From assembly GCF_018614585.1 (NCBI RefSeq), contig NZ_JAGGOI010000049.1, positions 1 through 34,020 on the forward strand: a stretch of DNA of 34,020 bases, read 5' to 3'. Position 1 is the stretch's first letter, and each line of letters starts with the position of its first letter. Below, one piece after another: positions 6,326-15,839 of this stretch. Made by a program: the position numbers and the translations under genes. The DNA is from Streptomyces sp. ISL-1. GTDB lineage: Bacteria > Actinomycetota > Actinomycetes > Streptomycetales > Streptomycetaceae. Below the pieces are notes generated by a model, which was not told where the DNA came from, did no database searches, and saw only the letters and a program-made list of their open reading frames with translations.

Positions 6326-9300
6326 TCAGCTCGGCCGCCAGTCGGCGGGAAGGGGAACGGCGTCAACAAACACCGTTCGGTCCCTCAGCTCGGCGGGTGA
6401 CGCCGAGGCGAGGGGGGCATCGAGCCCTTCGACTTCACGGACGCGGAGCCGGAGCGGCGCAGTACCGGCGGGCATCCGCAGCATGGACGGGGTTTCCGGC
6501 TGATCGCTCGTCAGGATGTGGGACGGCAGAGGGCGCCAGGCGGGGATGTCGGCGGCGGGCGGGGTGGTGAGGTCGACCAGGTCGATCGCGCCGGGGACGA
6601 CTCCGGGAGGCGCATGTGCCTCCTCCAGGACGGCTTCGAGGCGGTTGGGCGGGTTCGGGCCCGTGCCGAGGAGGGACACGCCGAGGTCGGGGCCGTTGCG
6701 CTCGATGACCAGGCGGCGGTCGGGGAGGAGCCGTACCGGGTCCGTCACGACAATGGGCGAGAGGGACAGCCCGGGCAGGCTGTTGGGCTGGAAGCGGGCG
6801 AGTGCGAGCCTGACGAAGGGCGCGTAGGAGGGCGCCGTCTGGGGCGGGGTGATCTCGATGTCGGCATACCAGCGGTCGCCTTCGCGGGTGACGGTGTAGG
6901 GAACGAGTACGACCGACGGGCCCAGATCCGGCGAGACGGAAGGCGGCTCGCTGAAGCCGGTGAACCAGCTCTTGGCGGCGAGTGGCGGAAGCGGCGCGGA
7001 CGCGAAGAGGGGATCCCTGCCGAGCCGGGTCACCGGGACCGCGGGGGTGGCGCTGTCGGCGGCGACGAGGACGGCGAGGCGTTCCCCCTCACCGGTCTCG
7101 TACCAGGGGCCGGCGAGTTCCACCCGTAGCCGCCGGGACGAACGGGAACGCTCGATGCGGGTGGACGTCGCCTGGCTCTGCCAGCGGAAGGAGGGCGTCG
7201 TCGACAGCAGCGCGAGGTCCGGGGGGCGGGCGCTGGAGGGGATGGTGACGGGTGCCTGGGTGCCGCTCAGCTGGAAGGCTTCGTCGGGGTCGGTGGCGTC
7301 GAAGTACGCGCGGAAGCGGCTGATCGCCTTCAGCGTGTAGGTGACCGTGCGGTGTTTGGTGTCGCCGAACTCGTGGCGTATCGACAGGGCGGGCGGGTCG
7401 CCCCGATTGAGGGTCTCGCCGTACAGGTGGCCGACGGTCTGCTGGCGGTCGCCGTCGTTGGACCATTCACGCCAGGTCGCGGAGATCTCCAGCCTTCCGG
7501 TGCTGTCGGTGTTCAGCCCGGTGGGCGAGAAGGTGGGTCGCAGAACGGCGTTGGTGTCGTGCTCGGATCGTTTGACGTCCTCGCGCCGAAGCTGCCAGGT
7601 CGGCTCAGCGAGCGGGCGTCGCACGGCGTGGACCACGTGAATCCTGCGCACGGGTGAGAGCATCGGGTGCCGCCCGTTCTGGACGGTGACCTGCCACTGG
7701 TCGACCGGCATGGGGACTCCGGGGGTGTCGACCGGCCGGTTCAGCCAGGAGTTGACGGAGAAGTGGTCGAGGAAGTCGTCCTGGATGGTGGAGGACAGTT
7801 CGAGGACCGCCTCTTCGGCCCGGGCCAGCCGTATGTCCAGCTTGTCGCCCACCCAGTTGAGCCGGATGGGAGGGTTCGGGGCGAGCTGTTCGGAGAGTTC
7901 GACGTGCCGGGGATCGGCCGAGGGCCAGGGCTCCCAGTCGGTCCGCTCGGTGAGCGGTGTGCTGAGTCCACCGGGCGCGGCGGGAATGTGCGCGCTGATG
8001 CCCGTGGTCGCCGGGTCGGGTAGCGCCTTGGTGGGGTCGCCGGCTGCTTCGGCGTCCAGCGCACGCAGGGCCAGCTTCCAGGTGCGTTCGGTGAATTGCG
8101 GGCCGGAGTCCTCAGGGCTTTTCGGATCGAACTTCTTGTGCTGTTCGGCGAGGGCGAAGCTGACTGTGGGCGGGTGCAGAGTGCGCCGTTCGACCGCGGG
8201 GTACTGGGGGTTGGCGGCGTGGAACTGGGCGGCGTTCAGGTCGAGATCGCTGCGGATGACCATCCGCTCGATGGCCGCGCCGGTGCTGAATGTGCCGTCG
8301 TGGCTCAGCCGGGGCGGCTGGATGGGATCGCTGCGGGTGTAGAAGATCGTTTCGGTGGCGTTGGTGCTGCCCGGCGCTTCGTCCAGTCCGGGGCCGCTGC
8401 CGGTGAGGTCGGCGATCCGGATCCGCATCTGGTAGCGGGTCGCGAACCGTAGCCGGGGCAGCCTGCCCGTCGGGGGATCGAAGTGCCAGCGGAACACGTA
8501 CGGAGGTGCCTGCTCGGGGTTGGGTTCAGGCTCCGCTTCACCGCCGAGCAGGTTCATGAACGGCAACGCCATGCTCCAGCTGTCCCAGCGGGCCACGACC
8601 TCGTCGGCGTGCAGGCGCCCGTCCGGGGTCTTGACCGCCGCGTATGGCTTGACGTGGCCTTCTTCGAGTCGGTTGCTGTCGCCCAGCGTTATCGTCCGGT
8701 CTTCGGGCCCCTCGACGGTGTAGGTGGCCCTGCGTTCGCACAGGGAATGCCATTCGGGGTCGTCACCGATCCGGATGTCGACCCGGTAGCCGAGCACCAG
8801 GTCCTCTGCCGTGAACTCGGCGTTGCTGAGGGCTCCGGTCCGGCCCGCGGCGATGCCCGCCCGGGCGGTGAAGTCGGACTGGCGGTCGGGACGGATCAGC
8901 ATGAGCCCGCCCGTGCGCAGGTCCGGCAGCGCAGGCCGTCGTTCGCTGTTGCCGTCCAGTGCCCTGGCCTCGGTGCGCAGCGCGCGTACGGCTCCGTCGA
9001 CGTCGAGCGTGCTGAGGGCCCAGCGCGGGGTCGTGGTGCCCGCCCAGTCGAGCAGGCCGACCCCGGTCAGGTCCAGAAGTCCCGTGCGGATCCCGCTGGA
9101 GTCGTCGGCGGGGGCGGGCCAGAACGCGTCCTGGTCCAGGTCGTACTTGGTCCAGGGAGAGGTGATGTCGATCGGCAGGTCGGTGCCGCGGATACGCAGG
9201 AACCGCGGGTCGGTACCGACATCCAGGCCGTCCACCTCGGCGCTGAGCTCGAAGACCAGCCCGAGGGCCTGCAGCACGGCGGGGTGTTCGCGCAGCATCG

Positions 9301-9808
9301 CGACGGCCCGGTGGAAGTCGATGGGCGGCGGGAGCGGCGGGAGCGGCTCCTCGGTCTGGACGGACGGCGACAGCGGGGTGCTAAAGCGTTCGATGCGCTG
9401 GCGGACGGCTGCCTCGCCCTGGGATGCGGGGCGGGTGAGGATGCTGGTGCATTCCCGATAGGACGTCACCACGGCCCGCGCGTCGGAGTATGTCGGGCGG
9501 ACCAGGGGAGTGGGCTGCTGTTTCTGGGTGAACTGGTTGATAACCCCCGCGTCCCCGTCGAAGAAGGCGTGCCAGGCGTCGCTGTCGGCGACCGGTTCGT
9601 ACACCGGAGCGCGGTCCGCCTCGTGGATGCCGTCGTCGGACTTGACCTGCAGTTCGAATGAGGCGTTGGCGAGGAGGGCGGGCCAGTCCTGCAGGCCGAG
9701 GTCGGAGAGGGAGCCGTCGCCGAGGCGGGGGACGACCATGACGCGGATCCGGGCGGTCGACGGGGTGGAGAGCCCGGCGGGCACTGATACCCACAGGAGT
9801 GTGCTCAC
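6326..9808 (-). CDS. Very large beta-rich protein (1160 aa), unknown family
   Basis: This is the last gene of the leftward operon. It starts with a GTG at 9808 that overlaps the stop of the WD40 gene by 4 bases, so translation is coupled. No signal peptide or membrane segment is visible. The N-terminus (LLWVSVPAGLSTPSTARIRV, MVVPRLGDGSLSD, LQDWPALLANASFELQV) reads as beta strands. Residues about 160-300 contain a helical part (FHRAVAMLREHPAVLQALGL) and more strands. From 400 to 1160 short strands alternate with Pro/Asp-rich turns, as in a large multi-domain beta scaffold. Near residue 980 a motif-like stretch occurs (RWYADIEITPP, YAPFVRLALARFQPNSLPG). From memory, similar stretches occur in other giant uncharacterised bacterial proteins, but I cannot name the family. 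A structural or surface role is possible; no catalytic motif is seen. Confidence 0.88.
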   Translation of the reverse strand: MSTLLWVSVPAGLSTPSTARIRVMVVPRLGDGSLSDLGLQDWPALLANASFELQVKSDDGIHEADRAPVYEPVADSDAWHAFFDGDAGVINQFTQKQQPTPLVRPTYSDARAVVTSYRECTSILTRPASQGEAAVRQRIERFSTPLSPSVQTEEPLPPLPPPIDFHRAVAMLREHPAVLQALGLVFELSAEVDGLDVGTDPRFLRIRGTDLPIDITSPWTKYDLDQDAFWPAPADDSSGIRTGLLDLTGVGLLDWAGTTTPRWALSTLDVDGAVRALRTEARALDGNSERRPALPDLRTGGLMLIRPDRQSDFTARAGIAAGRTGALSNAEFTAEDLVLGYRVDIRIGDDPEWHSLCERRATYTVEGPEDRTITLGDSNRLEEGHVKPYAAVKTPDGRLHADEVVARWDSWSMALPFMNLLGGEAEPEPNPEQAPPYVFRWHFDPPTGRLPRLRFATRYQMRIRIADLTGSGPGLDEAPGSTNATETIFYTRSDPIQPPRLSHDGTFSTGAAIERMVIRSDLDLNAAQFHAANPQYPAVERRTLHPPTVSFALAEQHKKFDPKSPEDSGPQFTERTWKLALRALDAEAAGDPTKALPDPATTGISAHIPAAPGGLSTPLTERTDWEPWPSADPRHVELSEQLAPNPPIRLNWVGDKLDIRLARAEEAVLELSSTIQDDFLDHFSVNSWLNRPVDTPGVPMPVDQWQVTVQNGRHPMLSPVRRIHVVHAVRRPLAEPTWQLRREDVKRSEHDTNAVLRPTFSPTGLNTDSTGRLEISATWREWSNDGDRQQTVGHLYGETLNRGDPPALSIRHEFGDTKHRTVTYTLKAISRFRAYFDATDPDEAFQLSGTQAPVTIPSSARPPDLALLSTTPSFRWQSQATSTRIERSRSSRRLRVELAGPWYETGEGERLAVLVAADSATPAVPVTRLGRDPLFASAPLPPLAAKSWFTGFSEPPSVSPDLGPSVVLVPYTVTREGDRWYADIEITPPQTAPSYAPFVRLALARFQPNSLPGLSLSPIVVTDPVRLLPDRRLVIERNGPDLGVSLLGTGPNPPNRLEAVLEEAHAPPGVVPGAIDLVDLTTPPAADIPAWRPLPSHILTSDQPETPSMLRMPAGTAPLRLRVREVEGLDAPLASASPAELRDRTVFVDAVPLPADWRPS

Positions 9809-11961
9809 GGTTCTCGCCTTCCCGGGTAGACACGGGCGAGCGTGTCCTCGCAGGCGGTCGCGAGCAGCTTTCCGTCGGGGCTGTAGGCCAGGCCGTTCAC
9901 AGTGCCCGGATGGGCGAGCCGGCCGAGTTCGGTGCCGTCGACGGGATCGATGATCGTCACAGTGGGACTGGGTTCATCGTTGACGAGTGCCAGTTGCGGC
10001 TCGGTCGGGTGGAAGGCGAGTTTGATGATCGTCTGCGGGAAGGCCAGAGCCGAGGTCAGCTTCGGCGGGTCGGCCGTGACGTTGAACAGCTGGACTGCGT
10101 GGTCCTTGCCCGCGGTCGCCAGCAGCTTGCCGTCGTGGCTGAACGCGGCGGCAGTCACCTCCCTGGTGTGAAGGGACTGCGCGAGCTTTCGTCCGGTGGC
10201 GGTGTCGATGATCAGTACGGCTCCGTCGTCGCCGCCGGTGGCCAGCATCGAGCCCTGTGGGCTGAAGGCGATCGCCCTGATTTTCCCGTCATGGGGGAAG
10301 CGGAAGAGTTCCTGGCCCGTGGCCGGGTTGAGGATCCGGGTCGAACGGTCGGTACAGGCCGTGGCGACGAACCGGCCGTCAAGGCTTGCGGTCACCAGGG
10401 TCACCGCCTGTGGGTGGGTCAGTTTCCACCGTTCTGCACCGGTGTCATGGGCGAGGCGGCGCGCGGTCTTGTCGCCGGCGGCGGTGATCACGTCGTCGTC
10501 CCCGTCGGCGGGGAGGAACGCGAGCGCGTTCACTGGTGCGTTGTGGGGGACCTGCCAGAGTTTCTCCCCTGTGAGTGACGTGAACAGGCGTGCGCCGCCG
10601 TCGGATCCGCCGGTGGCGAAGTGGCGTCCCTCCGGGCTGAGGGCCAGGGAGGTGATCACCCCGGGGTGGACCTTCTCCAGTACCGGTTCGCCGGTGTCGG
10701 CGTGGAACACCGTTGCCGTGGCTTGGGGTTCCTGGCTCACCGCGACGGCGACCGGGCCGGGGGAGGAGGCGAGGGCGATCTGCTTCACCGGACCGCCGAA
10801 GGCCCGATGGGACACGCTCGTGGGGTTCATGTTGTGCACGCGGACGAATCCGCCCCCGCACAGCGCCAGTCGTCGTCCGTCGGCGGAGAACACGAGGTTG
10901 TGCAGGGGGTCTGTTGCCTGCTCCCACACGGTGGTGCCGAGCCGGGAGTTCACCACTTTCACTCCGCCCGCCGACGCGATCGCGATCTCCGGGAGAACAG
11001 GGTTGAACCGGACCTTGGCGGAGTTGCCCACCGGAGTTTCGAAGAGCCGGCTGCCGTCGGCTGCGTCCCACAGTGTCATCGTCCCGGGCAGGACCGTCAC
11101 CAGTCGCCGGCCGCCCGGGCCCAGTACGGTCGGTTGATCACCGACGAGTGGATCCTGGAGGTCCACCGTCGAGCGGGTGTCACCGGTCTCGGCATTGAGG
11201 GTGATCACCTGACGCTCCGTCGAGACGACGAGGCTGCTGTCGTTTTCGGCGAAGGTGAACTGGGTGACGGGTTCGGGGAGGGAGGTGACCCATTTCGTCG
11301 CGCCGGCCGTCAGGTCGATGAGGGTCACGCGTGTGGAGTCGACCGCCACCAGCCGCTTCGAGTCCCGGCTGAAGGCGGTCGGGAGCAGCGGCGCGGAGAC
11401 GAAGAGCGAGCCTCGTTGGTCGCCGGTGGCCGGGTCGAGCAGCAGGATCCGCTCGCCCGAGGCGGCCAGCAGTCTGCCGTCGGGGCTGTAGGTGAGGTGC
11501 TTGGTCTCAGCCGTGGGTTCGTCATGCCCCCACAGCAGAGTGCCCGACTGGACGTTGACCGCACTGAGCCGATCCGGAGGCCTGGGGGTGTGACCCACGA
11601 CGCGCAGGCGGCCGGCCTCTTCGCGGTTGAACCTTTCACATTCGTCACGCAGTTGGGGCGGGAACTCGTTGCAGTCCTGGAATTCCACGAACTCCGTGAT
11701 CGCCTCCACCCTCCCCAGTCGGCCCGCGACGGCCACGAGCCGTCCGTCGGGGCAGAGCGCGACGGATCTGGCGTCCAGAGTGTCCTTGGTCCAGCGTGTG
11801 TCGCCCGTCGCGGCGTCCAGAGCGGCTATCAGGCCGGTGTTCGACGCAGCGGACGTGGAACGGACGAAGGCGACCAGGACCTGCCCGGTCCCGCTCCAGA
11901 CGACATGCGACGGAGTGAAGGAAAGGGTCGCCGTGGCCAGCACCTCACCGATCGTGCTCAT
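9805..11961 (-). CDS. WD40/beta-propeller repeat protein (718 aa)
   Basis: The repeats are typical WD40-type blades, for example YSPDGRLLAASGERILLLDP, ALSPEGRHFATGGSDGGARL, AFSPQGSMLATGGDDGAVLI, AFSHDGKLLATAGKDHAVQL and finally YSPDGKLLATACEDTLARVY. At least twelve such blades can be read, enough for two propellers. Some blades contain the LNAETGDTRS or DAATGDTRW pattern seen in PQQ-type propellers. There is no kinase, protease or signal sequence. Such proteins serve as docking platforms for complexes. The ATG at 11961 has a strong AGGAGG and overlaps the stop of the 961-aa gene (ATGA). The 3' end overlaps the 1160-aa gene. This tight coupling implies that the three large proteins are needed together. 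Confidence 0.93.
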   Translation of the reverse strand: MSTIGEVLATATLSFTPSHVVWSGTGQVLVAFVRSTSAASNTGLIAALDAATGDTRWTKDTLDARSVALCPDGRLVAVAGRLGRVEAITEFVEFQDCNEFPPQLRDECERFNREEAGRLRVVGHTPRPPDRLSAVNVQSGTLLWGHDEPTAETKHLTYSPDGRLLAASGERILLLDPATGDQRGSLFVSAPLLPTAFSRDSKRLVAVDSTRVTLIDLTAGATKWVTSLPEPVTQFTFAENDSSLVVSTERQVITLNAETGDTRSTVDLQDPLVGDQPTVLGPGGRRLVTVLPGTMTLWDAADGSRLFETPVGNSAKVRFNPVLPEIAIASAGGVKVVNSRLGTTVWEQATDPLHNLVFSADGRRLALCGGGFVRVHNMNPTSVSHRAFGGPVKQIALASSPGPVAVAVSQEPQATATVFHADTGEPVLEKVHPGVITSLALSPEGRHFATGGSDGGARLFTSLTGEKLWQVPHNAPVNALAFLPADGDDDVITAAGDKTARRLAHDTGAERWKLTHPQAVTLVTASLDGRFVATACTDRSTRILNPATGQELFRFPHDGKIRAIAFSPQGSMLATGGDDGAVLIIDTATGRKLAQSLHTREVTAAAFSHDGKLLATAGKDHAVQLFNVTADPPKLTSALAFPQTIIKLAFHPTEPQLALVNDEPSPTVTIIDPVDGTELGRLAHPGTVNGLAYSPDGKLLATACEDTLARVYPGRREP

Positions 11962-14843
11962 CGCAGGCCTCCTGTCGGAACGGGGACGAACGCGGCCTGG
12001 TAGGCCCGCCAGCGCTCCAGTCCGTCCTCGGTGTCGCGCGCGTCGAGGACAGCGCGGTCTTCCTGGCCTCCGCCGCCGGCCAGCACCCAGGTGCCGCTGT
12101 CGAGTTCGATGCTGTCGGACCAGAGGGTGAGGTCGATCTCAAGGACCAGAGTCGCCCGGCCGACCAGGGCCTTGGTGGTGGACTGGTAGGCCAGCGTGAT
12201 GCACAGCTCGATGGACACCGACACCAGCCCGAGGATCTCGACGCACCCGCCGATCCGCAGATAGCCGGTGAGCGTGACCGCGCTGCCGGCCAGCTCGAAC
12301 CTGACCCCGCCGAAGGCGTGGACCTCACCACGGGCGACGATGAAGTCGACGGCGAGCATCGCGCCGAATTCGAGTGCCGCCTCCAGCCGCCGCAGCCCGG
12401 TGTGGTCGATTTCCAGTTCCAGGTATCCGCCGCCGCCGAACATCATCACGGCCAGCCTGAACGGGTTCTCCCGGCTGGCGAAGCCGAGGGTCACCGACAC
12501 CGGCCGTCCGTCGAACGGGATGGCGATCTCGGTGTTCACCGCGAGGTCGCTCATCACGAACGCGCCCGCGGTGACCGAGGGGAGCGGCAACGAGTACTGC
12601 GCGACGATTCCGGCCGGCGTCACGTCGACGTTCGGTTCGATGTCGCCGAGGTCGACGGCTTCCCCGAGTTGTTCGAGCAGTTGCAGTTCGCCGAGGAACG
12701 TCACGTCCGGCCCGTCGGTCTCGATCCTGGGCGGGCCTCCACTGTGGTGAGTGAAGGTCAGCGACGCGAACTGGAGCTGGAGCAAGGGCTTGGACGGGGT
12801 CGGCAGCACCAGGGCGAAGTCACGTACGGTGCACAGGGTGTCGGACCCGTCGGCCGACACCGTCACGGTCAGATCCAGGGTGCTCTGACCGGTGGGCTGG
12901 AAGGGCCCGCTCTTCTTGAGCTTGACCCCTGTCCATGCCATTCTCGCCGCCGGCGGTTGGCCGGGCTTCAGGAGCGAGGCGATCTCCGGGGGTGCTTTCA
13001 GGTCGGTGACCAGGTCCTTCAGGGAGAATCCCAGCAGGGTGGCGTCGGCGGGGAAGAGGCTGCCGGGGTCTATGAGTCCCGTTCCCGGGTCGGGCAGCGC
13101 CCCCAGATCGATGGGGCCCAGGGTGCGGGACAACGCGTTTGTTTCGATGTGGGGTGCCACGAGTCCACCGGACCGGGCTGTGCGGCCGACGAAGCTGATG
13201 CCGAGCGGCGTAACCATGTCCAGCAGCAGGTCCTGCGTTGCGCCCTGGCTCAGGTAGTCGGCCCGGAAGCGGACCGCGCACGGGGTGTCGTCGCCGAGCA
13301 GGGTCCGCAGTGCGGGCAGCCTGACCTCCAGCGCCGTGAGCCGCGGTCGGTACCCGGTGGAGTGCAGGCTGCCTTCGACAGTGATGCTGTGCACCTCGTG
13401 GACGTCGCCGTCGTGGCGTGTGTCCGCCCTGACGAGGTCGATGGGAATTCCTGGAAGCGGGACGACGGAGTGCTGTTTGTGGACCTCTGCGAGGTGATTC
13501 TCCAGGGCGGGGTCGGTGAGCGAGGTGAAGCCGGGCTGTGACACATCGGGGACGAACAGCAAGGGCATGGTGAAGCGGACGTCGCGGTCGTGAGCCGCGC
13601 ACCGTACGGGGAAGGCGACCGGTCCGTCGTTCGCTGTGGACGGCTCGAAATAGGCGGCGGGGTGAACCTCCTCCGTCGCAGGGTCCTCGAAGTCCTGCCA
13701 CTCCGCCCTTTTGAGGTCCGGATAAGCGAGCGTGGTGATCTCGACATCCCCGAACGGGAACGCACGGGCGGCGGGTCCTTCGGGGGGCGGGTGGCGTACC
13801 GGCTCGGTGACGGTGAGGACGAACAGGCTCCGCAGTACGGCCGCGTGCCCGGCCATCTGGTCGAAGATCCGTTCGCTGAGCTCCACGTATTTGGCCCGGT
13901 GGCCCAGTGGATAGAGCACGCCGGAGGTCACCGTGCGGACGCGGACGTCCCGGCCGAGTACGGCCTCGTGCTCCCACGCGAAGTTCTCCCACAGGCCGGT
14001 GGCTGACAGGGTGCCGCCCAAGACGCTCAGTTCGAGCCTGCTGGCCTGTGCGGGACGCACACTGGCCTCGGCGGCGAGGCGTGTCCGTTGGGCCCTGTCC
14101 AACGGGATGGCGAAGCCGGGGTCGTCTGCCTTGGCGGTGTCGGGCTCGATGGCACGCAGGGCGAGAGCGGCGTCTCGTGAGGGGGTTCCCGGCTCCGGTT
14201 GGGCGGCGACGAGCCGGGCCCGCCAGAGACCGGAGACGCCCGCGAGCGTCAGGGGAAGCACGGGATGGAGGGACATCACGTCGTGACCGCCCTGGCGATC
14301 CTCGAACGAGAAGATCGTCCGCCAGGGCAGTTCGAGCGCCGTGTCCAAGTCCCCCGGAGGGGATACCGGCGGGATCGGCCGGCCTCGGCTCAGCGCCGTG
14401 AGAATGCCGTCCACCGTGGGCACGAGTGTGGTGCCGCGCGACAGAGCGAAGGCGATCCGGCTCGGCCCGGAGAGAGCGGCCCGCCAGACGGGCACGGGGG
14501 CGCCGGAGCCGGAAGGCAGGATCAGCGGCGGCGGATCCTCGCGCCGTGAGGTCTCCTCGGCCACATGCTGAGGCGGAAAGGTGAGCAGGAGACGGGCGTC
14601 GTCTGTGTCCGCCGTGAGTACGGGCAGACCGTCGGGGCGTCTCCCGGTGAGTGTCAGGCCGGACAAACTCACGCCGAGCAGCAGGTGATCCGTGGATCTG
14701 ACGAGCAGAAAGTTCGGCACAGCAACCACCAGTCGCAGGGGCCGTATCCTTCGATTTCTTCCCGGACGCCCGGAGGGAGGACTCACACCAGTGGGGGAGG
14801 CGTGTCCTGGAAATGGCGACGTGAGGGAGCGTTGACGCGTCAA
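11958..14843 (-). CDS. Very large beta-rich protein (up to 961 aa), unknown family
   Basis: The protein begins its coherent sequence at LRLVVAVPNFLLVRSTDHLL and is rich in beta strands throughout. The C-terminal 150-170 residues consist of long alternating strands separated by short turns (VMMFGGGGYLELEIDHTGL, FIVARGEVHAFGGVRFELAG, GYLRIGGCVEILGLVSVSIE, ATLVLEIDLTLWSDSIELDS). This looks like a beta barrel, solenoid or large sandwich. There is no signal peptide. The track-length start at 14843 is a TTG with a GAGG directly abutting it, and its first 35 residues are not protein-like. A CTG at 14738 lies in frame 8 bases after AAGGA, and a GTG follows at 14729, so the true start may be there. 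It is upstream of, and coupled to, the WD40 gene. The family is not recognised; distant resemblance to DUF6603-type proteins is a guess. Confidence 0.87.
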   Translation of the reverse strand: MTRQRSLTSPFPGHASPTGVSPPSGRPGRNRRIRPLRLVVAVPNFLLVRSTDHLLLGVSLSGLTLTGRRPDGLPVLTADTDDARLLLTFPPQHVAEETSRREDPPPLILPSGSGAPVPVWRAALSGPSRIAFALSRGTTLVPTVDGILTALSRGRPIPPVSPPGDLDTALELPWRTIFSFEDRQGGHDVMSLHPVLPLTLAGVSGLWRARLVAAQPEPGTPSRDAALALRAIEPDTAKADDPGFAIPLDRAQRTRLAAEASVRPAQASRLELSVLGGTLSATGLWENFAWEHEAVLGRDVRVRTVTSGVLYPLGHRAKYVELSERIFDQMAGHAAVLRSLFVLTVTEPVRHPPPEGPAARAFPFGDVEITTLAYPDLKRAEWQDFEDPATEEVHPAAYFEPSTANDGPVAFPVRCAAHDRDVRFTMPLLFVPDVSQPGFTSLTDPALENHLAEVHKQHSVVPLPGIPIDLVRADTRHDGDVHEVHSITVEGSLHSTGYRPRLTALEVRLPALRTLLGDDTPCAVRFRADYLSQGATQDLLLDMVTPLGISFVGRTARSGGLVAPHIETNALSRTLGPIDLGALPDPGTGLIDPGSLFPADATLLGFSLKDLVTDLKAPPEIASLLKPGQPPAARMAWTGVKLKKSGPFQPTGQSTLDLTVTVSADGSDTLCTVRDFALVLPTPSKPLLQLQFASLTFTHHSGGPPRIETDGPDVTFLGELQLLEQLGEAVDLGDIEPNVDVTPAGIVAQYSLPLPSVTAGAFVMSDLAVNTEIAIPFDGRPVSVTLGFASRENPFRLAVMMFGGGGYLELEIDHTGLRRLEAALEFGAMLAVDFIVARGEVHAFGGVRFELAGSAVTLTGYLRIGGCVEILGLVSVSIELCITLAYQSTTKALVGRATLVLEIDLTLWSDSIELDSGTWVLAGGGGQEDRAVLDARDTEDGLERWRAYQAAFVPVPTGGLR

Positions 14844-14882
14844 CCTCAGTGGATCCGGTCGCGCGTCGCTGGTCCTGGTCGC

Positions 14883-15317
14883 TCAGCGAACCAGTACGCG
14901 AAGCTGCGTGACGCGAAGGTCGCAACTCTTGAGGTGAGGATCACTTCCACGGTATGGCGTACCGCCGCAGCACGCCAGTTGATGCCTCAGGACAGTGTGC
15001 GGCGGCCGGCCCAGGGCCCGCGTCGGCGATGGACCCGCGGTTGCGGGCCCCTCGCTGTGGCGCGACGCTGGTAGCTCGTTGGCCGGCGGTCCCGGCGTGG
15101 TGGCGCCCGGTGCGGGCGGGGGCCCATCAGGTGCGCCGCCGATCGGGCTCCAGGGACGCGAGAAGTCCTTGGGGCTCACCATGAACCCCGGAACCTGCAG
15201 GCAGAAGACGAAACCGGTCGTGGACTCACCGGTGGACGTGGTCGGTCTGCTGGCCTTGATGTCCGTGATGATCTCACTGAGCACATCCGCGGCGAGAACA
15301 TGGGGCTCGTTGTCCAT
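14883..15317 (-). CDS. Small protein (144 aa) of the large-protein operon
   Basis: The first 50 residues look well conserved (EPHVLAADVLSEIITDIKAS, STTGFVFCLQVPGFMVSPKD, FSRPWSPIGG): a helix followed by strands. A Pro/Gly/Ala-rich linker follows (PDGPPPAPGATTPGPPANE), then a basic tail with two adjacent Cys (LACCGGTPYRGSDPHLKSCD). The tail is less protein-like, so a frameshift after residue 75 cannot be excluded. The ATG at 15317 has only a weak AAGAAAG upstream. It lies between the 140-aa gene and the 961-aa gene, all leftward, with gaps of 99 and about 40 bases. I do not recognise the family. It may be a small subunit or adaptor for the large proteins. Confidence 0.7.
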   Translation of the reverse strand: MDNEPHVLAADVLSEIITDIKASRPTTSTGESTTGFVFCLQVPGFMVSPKDFSRPWSPIGGAPDGPPPAPGATTPGPPANELPASRHSEGPATAGPSPTRALGRPPHTVLRHQLACCGGTPYRGSDPHLKSCDLRVTQLRVLVR

Positions 15318-15416
15318 GGCAATTCACTTTCTTGCGTGCTGGATTGAGGCCATTGCTCCCGCGCGGAGATCGGAATGGAAAGGACTTCCTTCCTCTTAGG
15401 CGGAGCGTCAGTTTCC

Positions 15417-15839
15417 TTAGAAGGCAGAGCAGATGCCGCTCGTCGCGGAGAACAGGGCCGGAAAACCCTTCCCCGTAGCCACCAGGTTGAGGAGGTTGAT
15501 GAGTTGACCGGCGGTCTTCGCAGCCTCGTCGGCCCCCGGTGCGAGGAGGGTTATCGACTGCCAGGGACGGCCGTTGTAGCGGAAGCAGAAGGGGAATGGG
15601 AACAGCTGGATGTCGGTATTGACCGCGACCGCGTTCGGCAGCGAGAGCGTGCCAACGGCGGTGTGGCCCGTGGCCAGGTTGTGCTCCTCCGCGGCAGTGG
15701 TTCCGTCCACTTCGGCTGCCAGGTCCTGGGCGACCTGACTCTCCTCGTCTGGGCACCAGGCACCCCAGACCGGCGACAACTCAAGGGAGTCCGCGACGAG
15801 ATCGTCGAGTGTGGGCGTCAGGTCCGTGTCTTCTCCCAT
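15417..15839 (-). CDS. Small protein (140 aa), first gene of the large-protein operon
   Basis: ATG 15839 has a GGAGAA five bases upstream, which decides the start against an in-frame extension to 15893. The N-terminus is acidic (EDTDLTPTLDDLVADSLELS). The centre is beta-like and ends in an aromatic cluster (VAVNTDIQLFPFPFCFRYNG, RPWQSITLLAPGADEAAKT). The C-terminus is an amphipathic helix and small-residue tail (GQLINLLNLVATGKGFPALF, SATSGICSAF). It is not a membrane protein. The N-terminal LDDLVADSLE and VLSEIITDI in the next gene have a similar pattern, so the two small proteins could be distant relatives. Function unknown; it leads the five-gene leftward operon and faces the divergent 133-aa gene. 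Confidence 0.8.
   Translation of the reverse strand: MGEDTDLTPTLDDLVADSLELSPVWGAWCPDEESQVAQDLAAEVDGTTAAEEHNLATGHTAVGTLSLPNAVAVNTDIQLFPFPFCFRYNGRPWQSITLLAPGADEAAKTAGQLINLLNLVATGKGFPALFSATSGICSAF

Noticed and set aside
8483..9661. Plus-strand open frame of 392 codons inside the 1160-aa gene
   Set aside because: It is an antisense shadow caused by high GC at third positions; composition is Gly/Arg/Val-rich and there is no ribosome binding site.
10621..12003. Plus-strand open frame of 460 codons opposite the WD40 gene
   Set aside because: The minus-strand WD40 blades are unmistakable; the plus frame is their shadow.
12820..14925. Second minus-strand frame of 701 codons overlapping the 961-aa gene
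   Set aside because: Arg/Pro/His-rich content without hydrophobic periodicity marks it as a shifted shadow.
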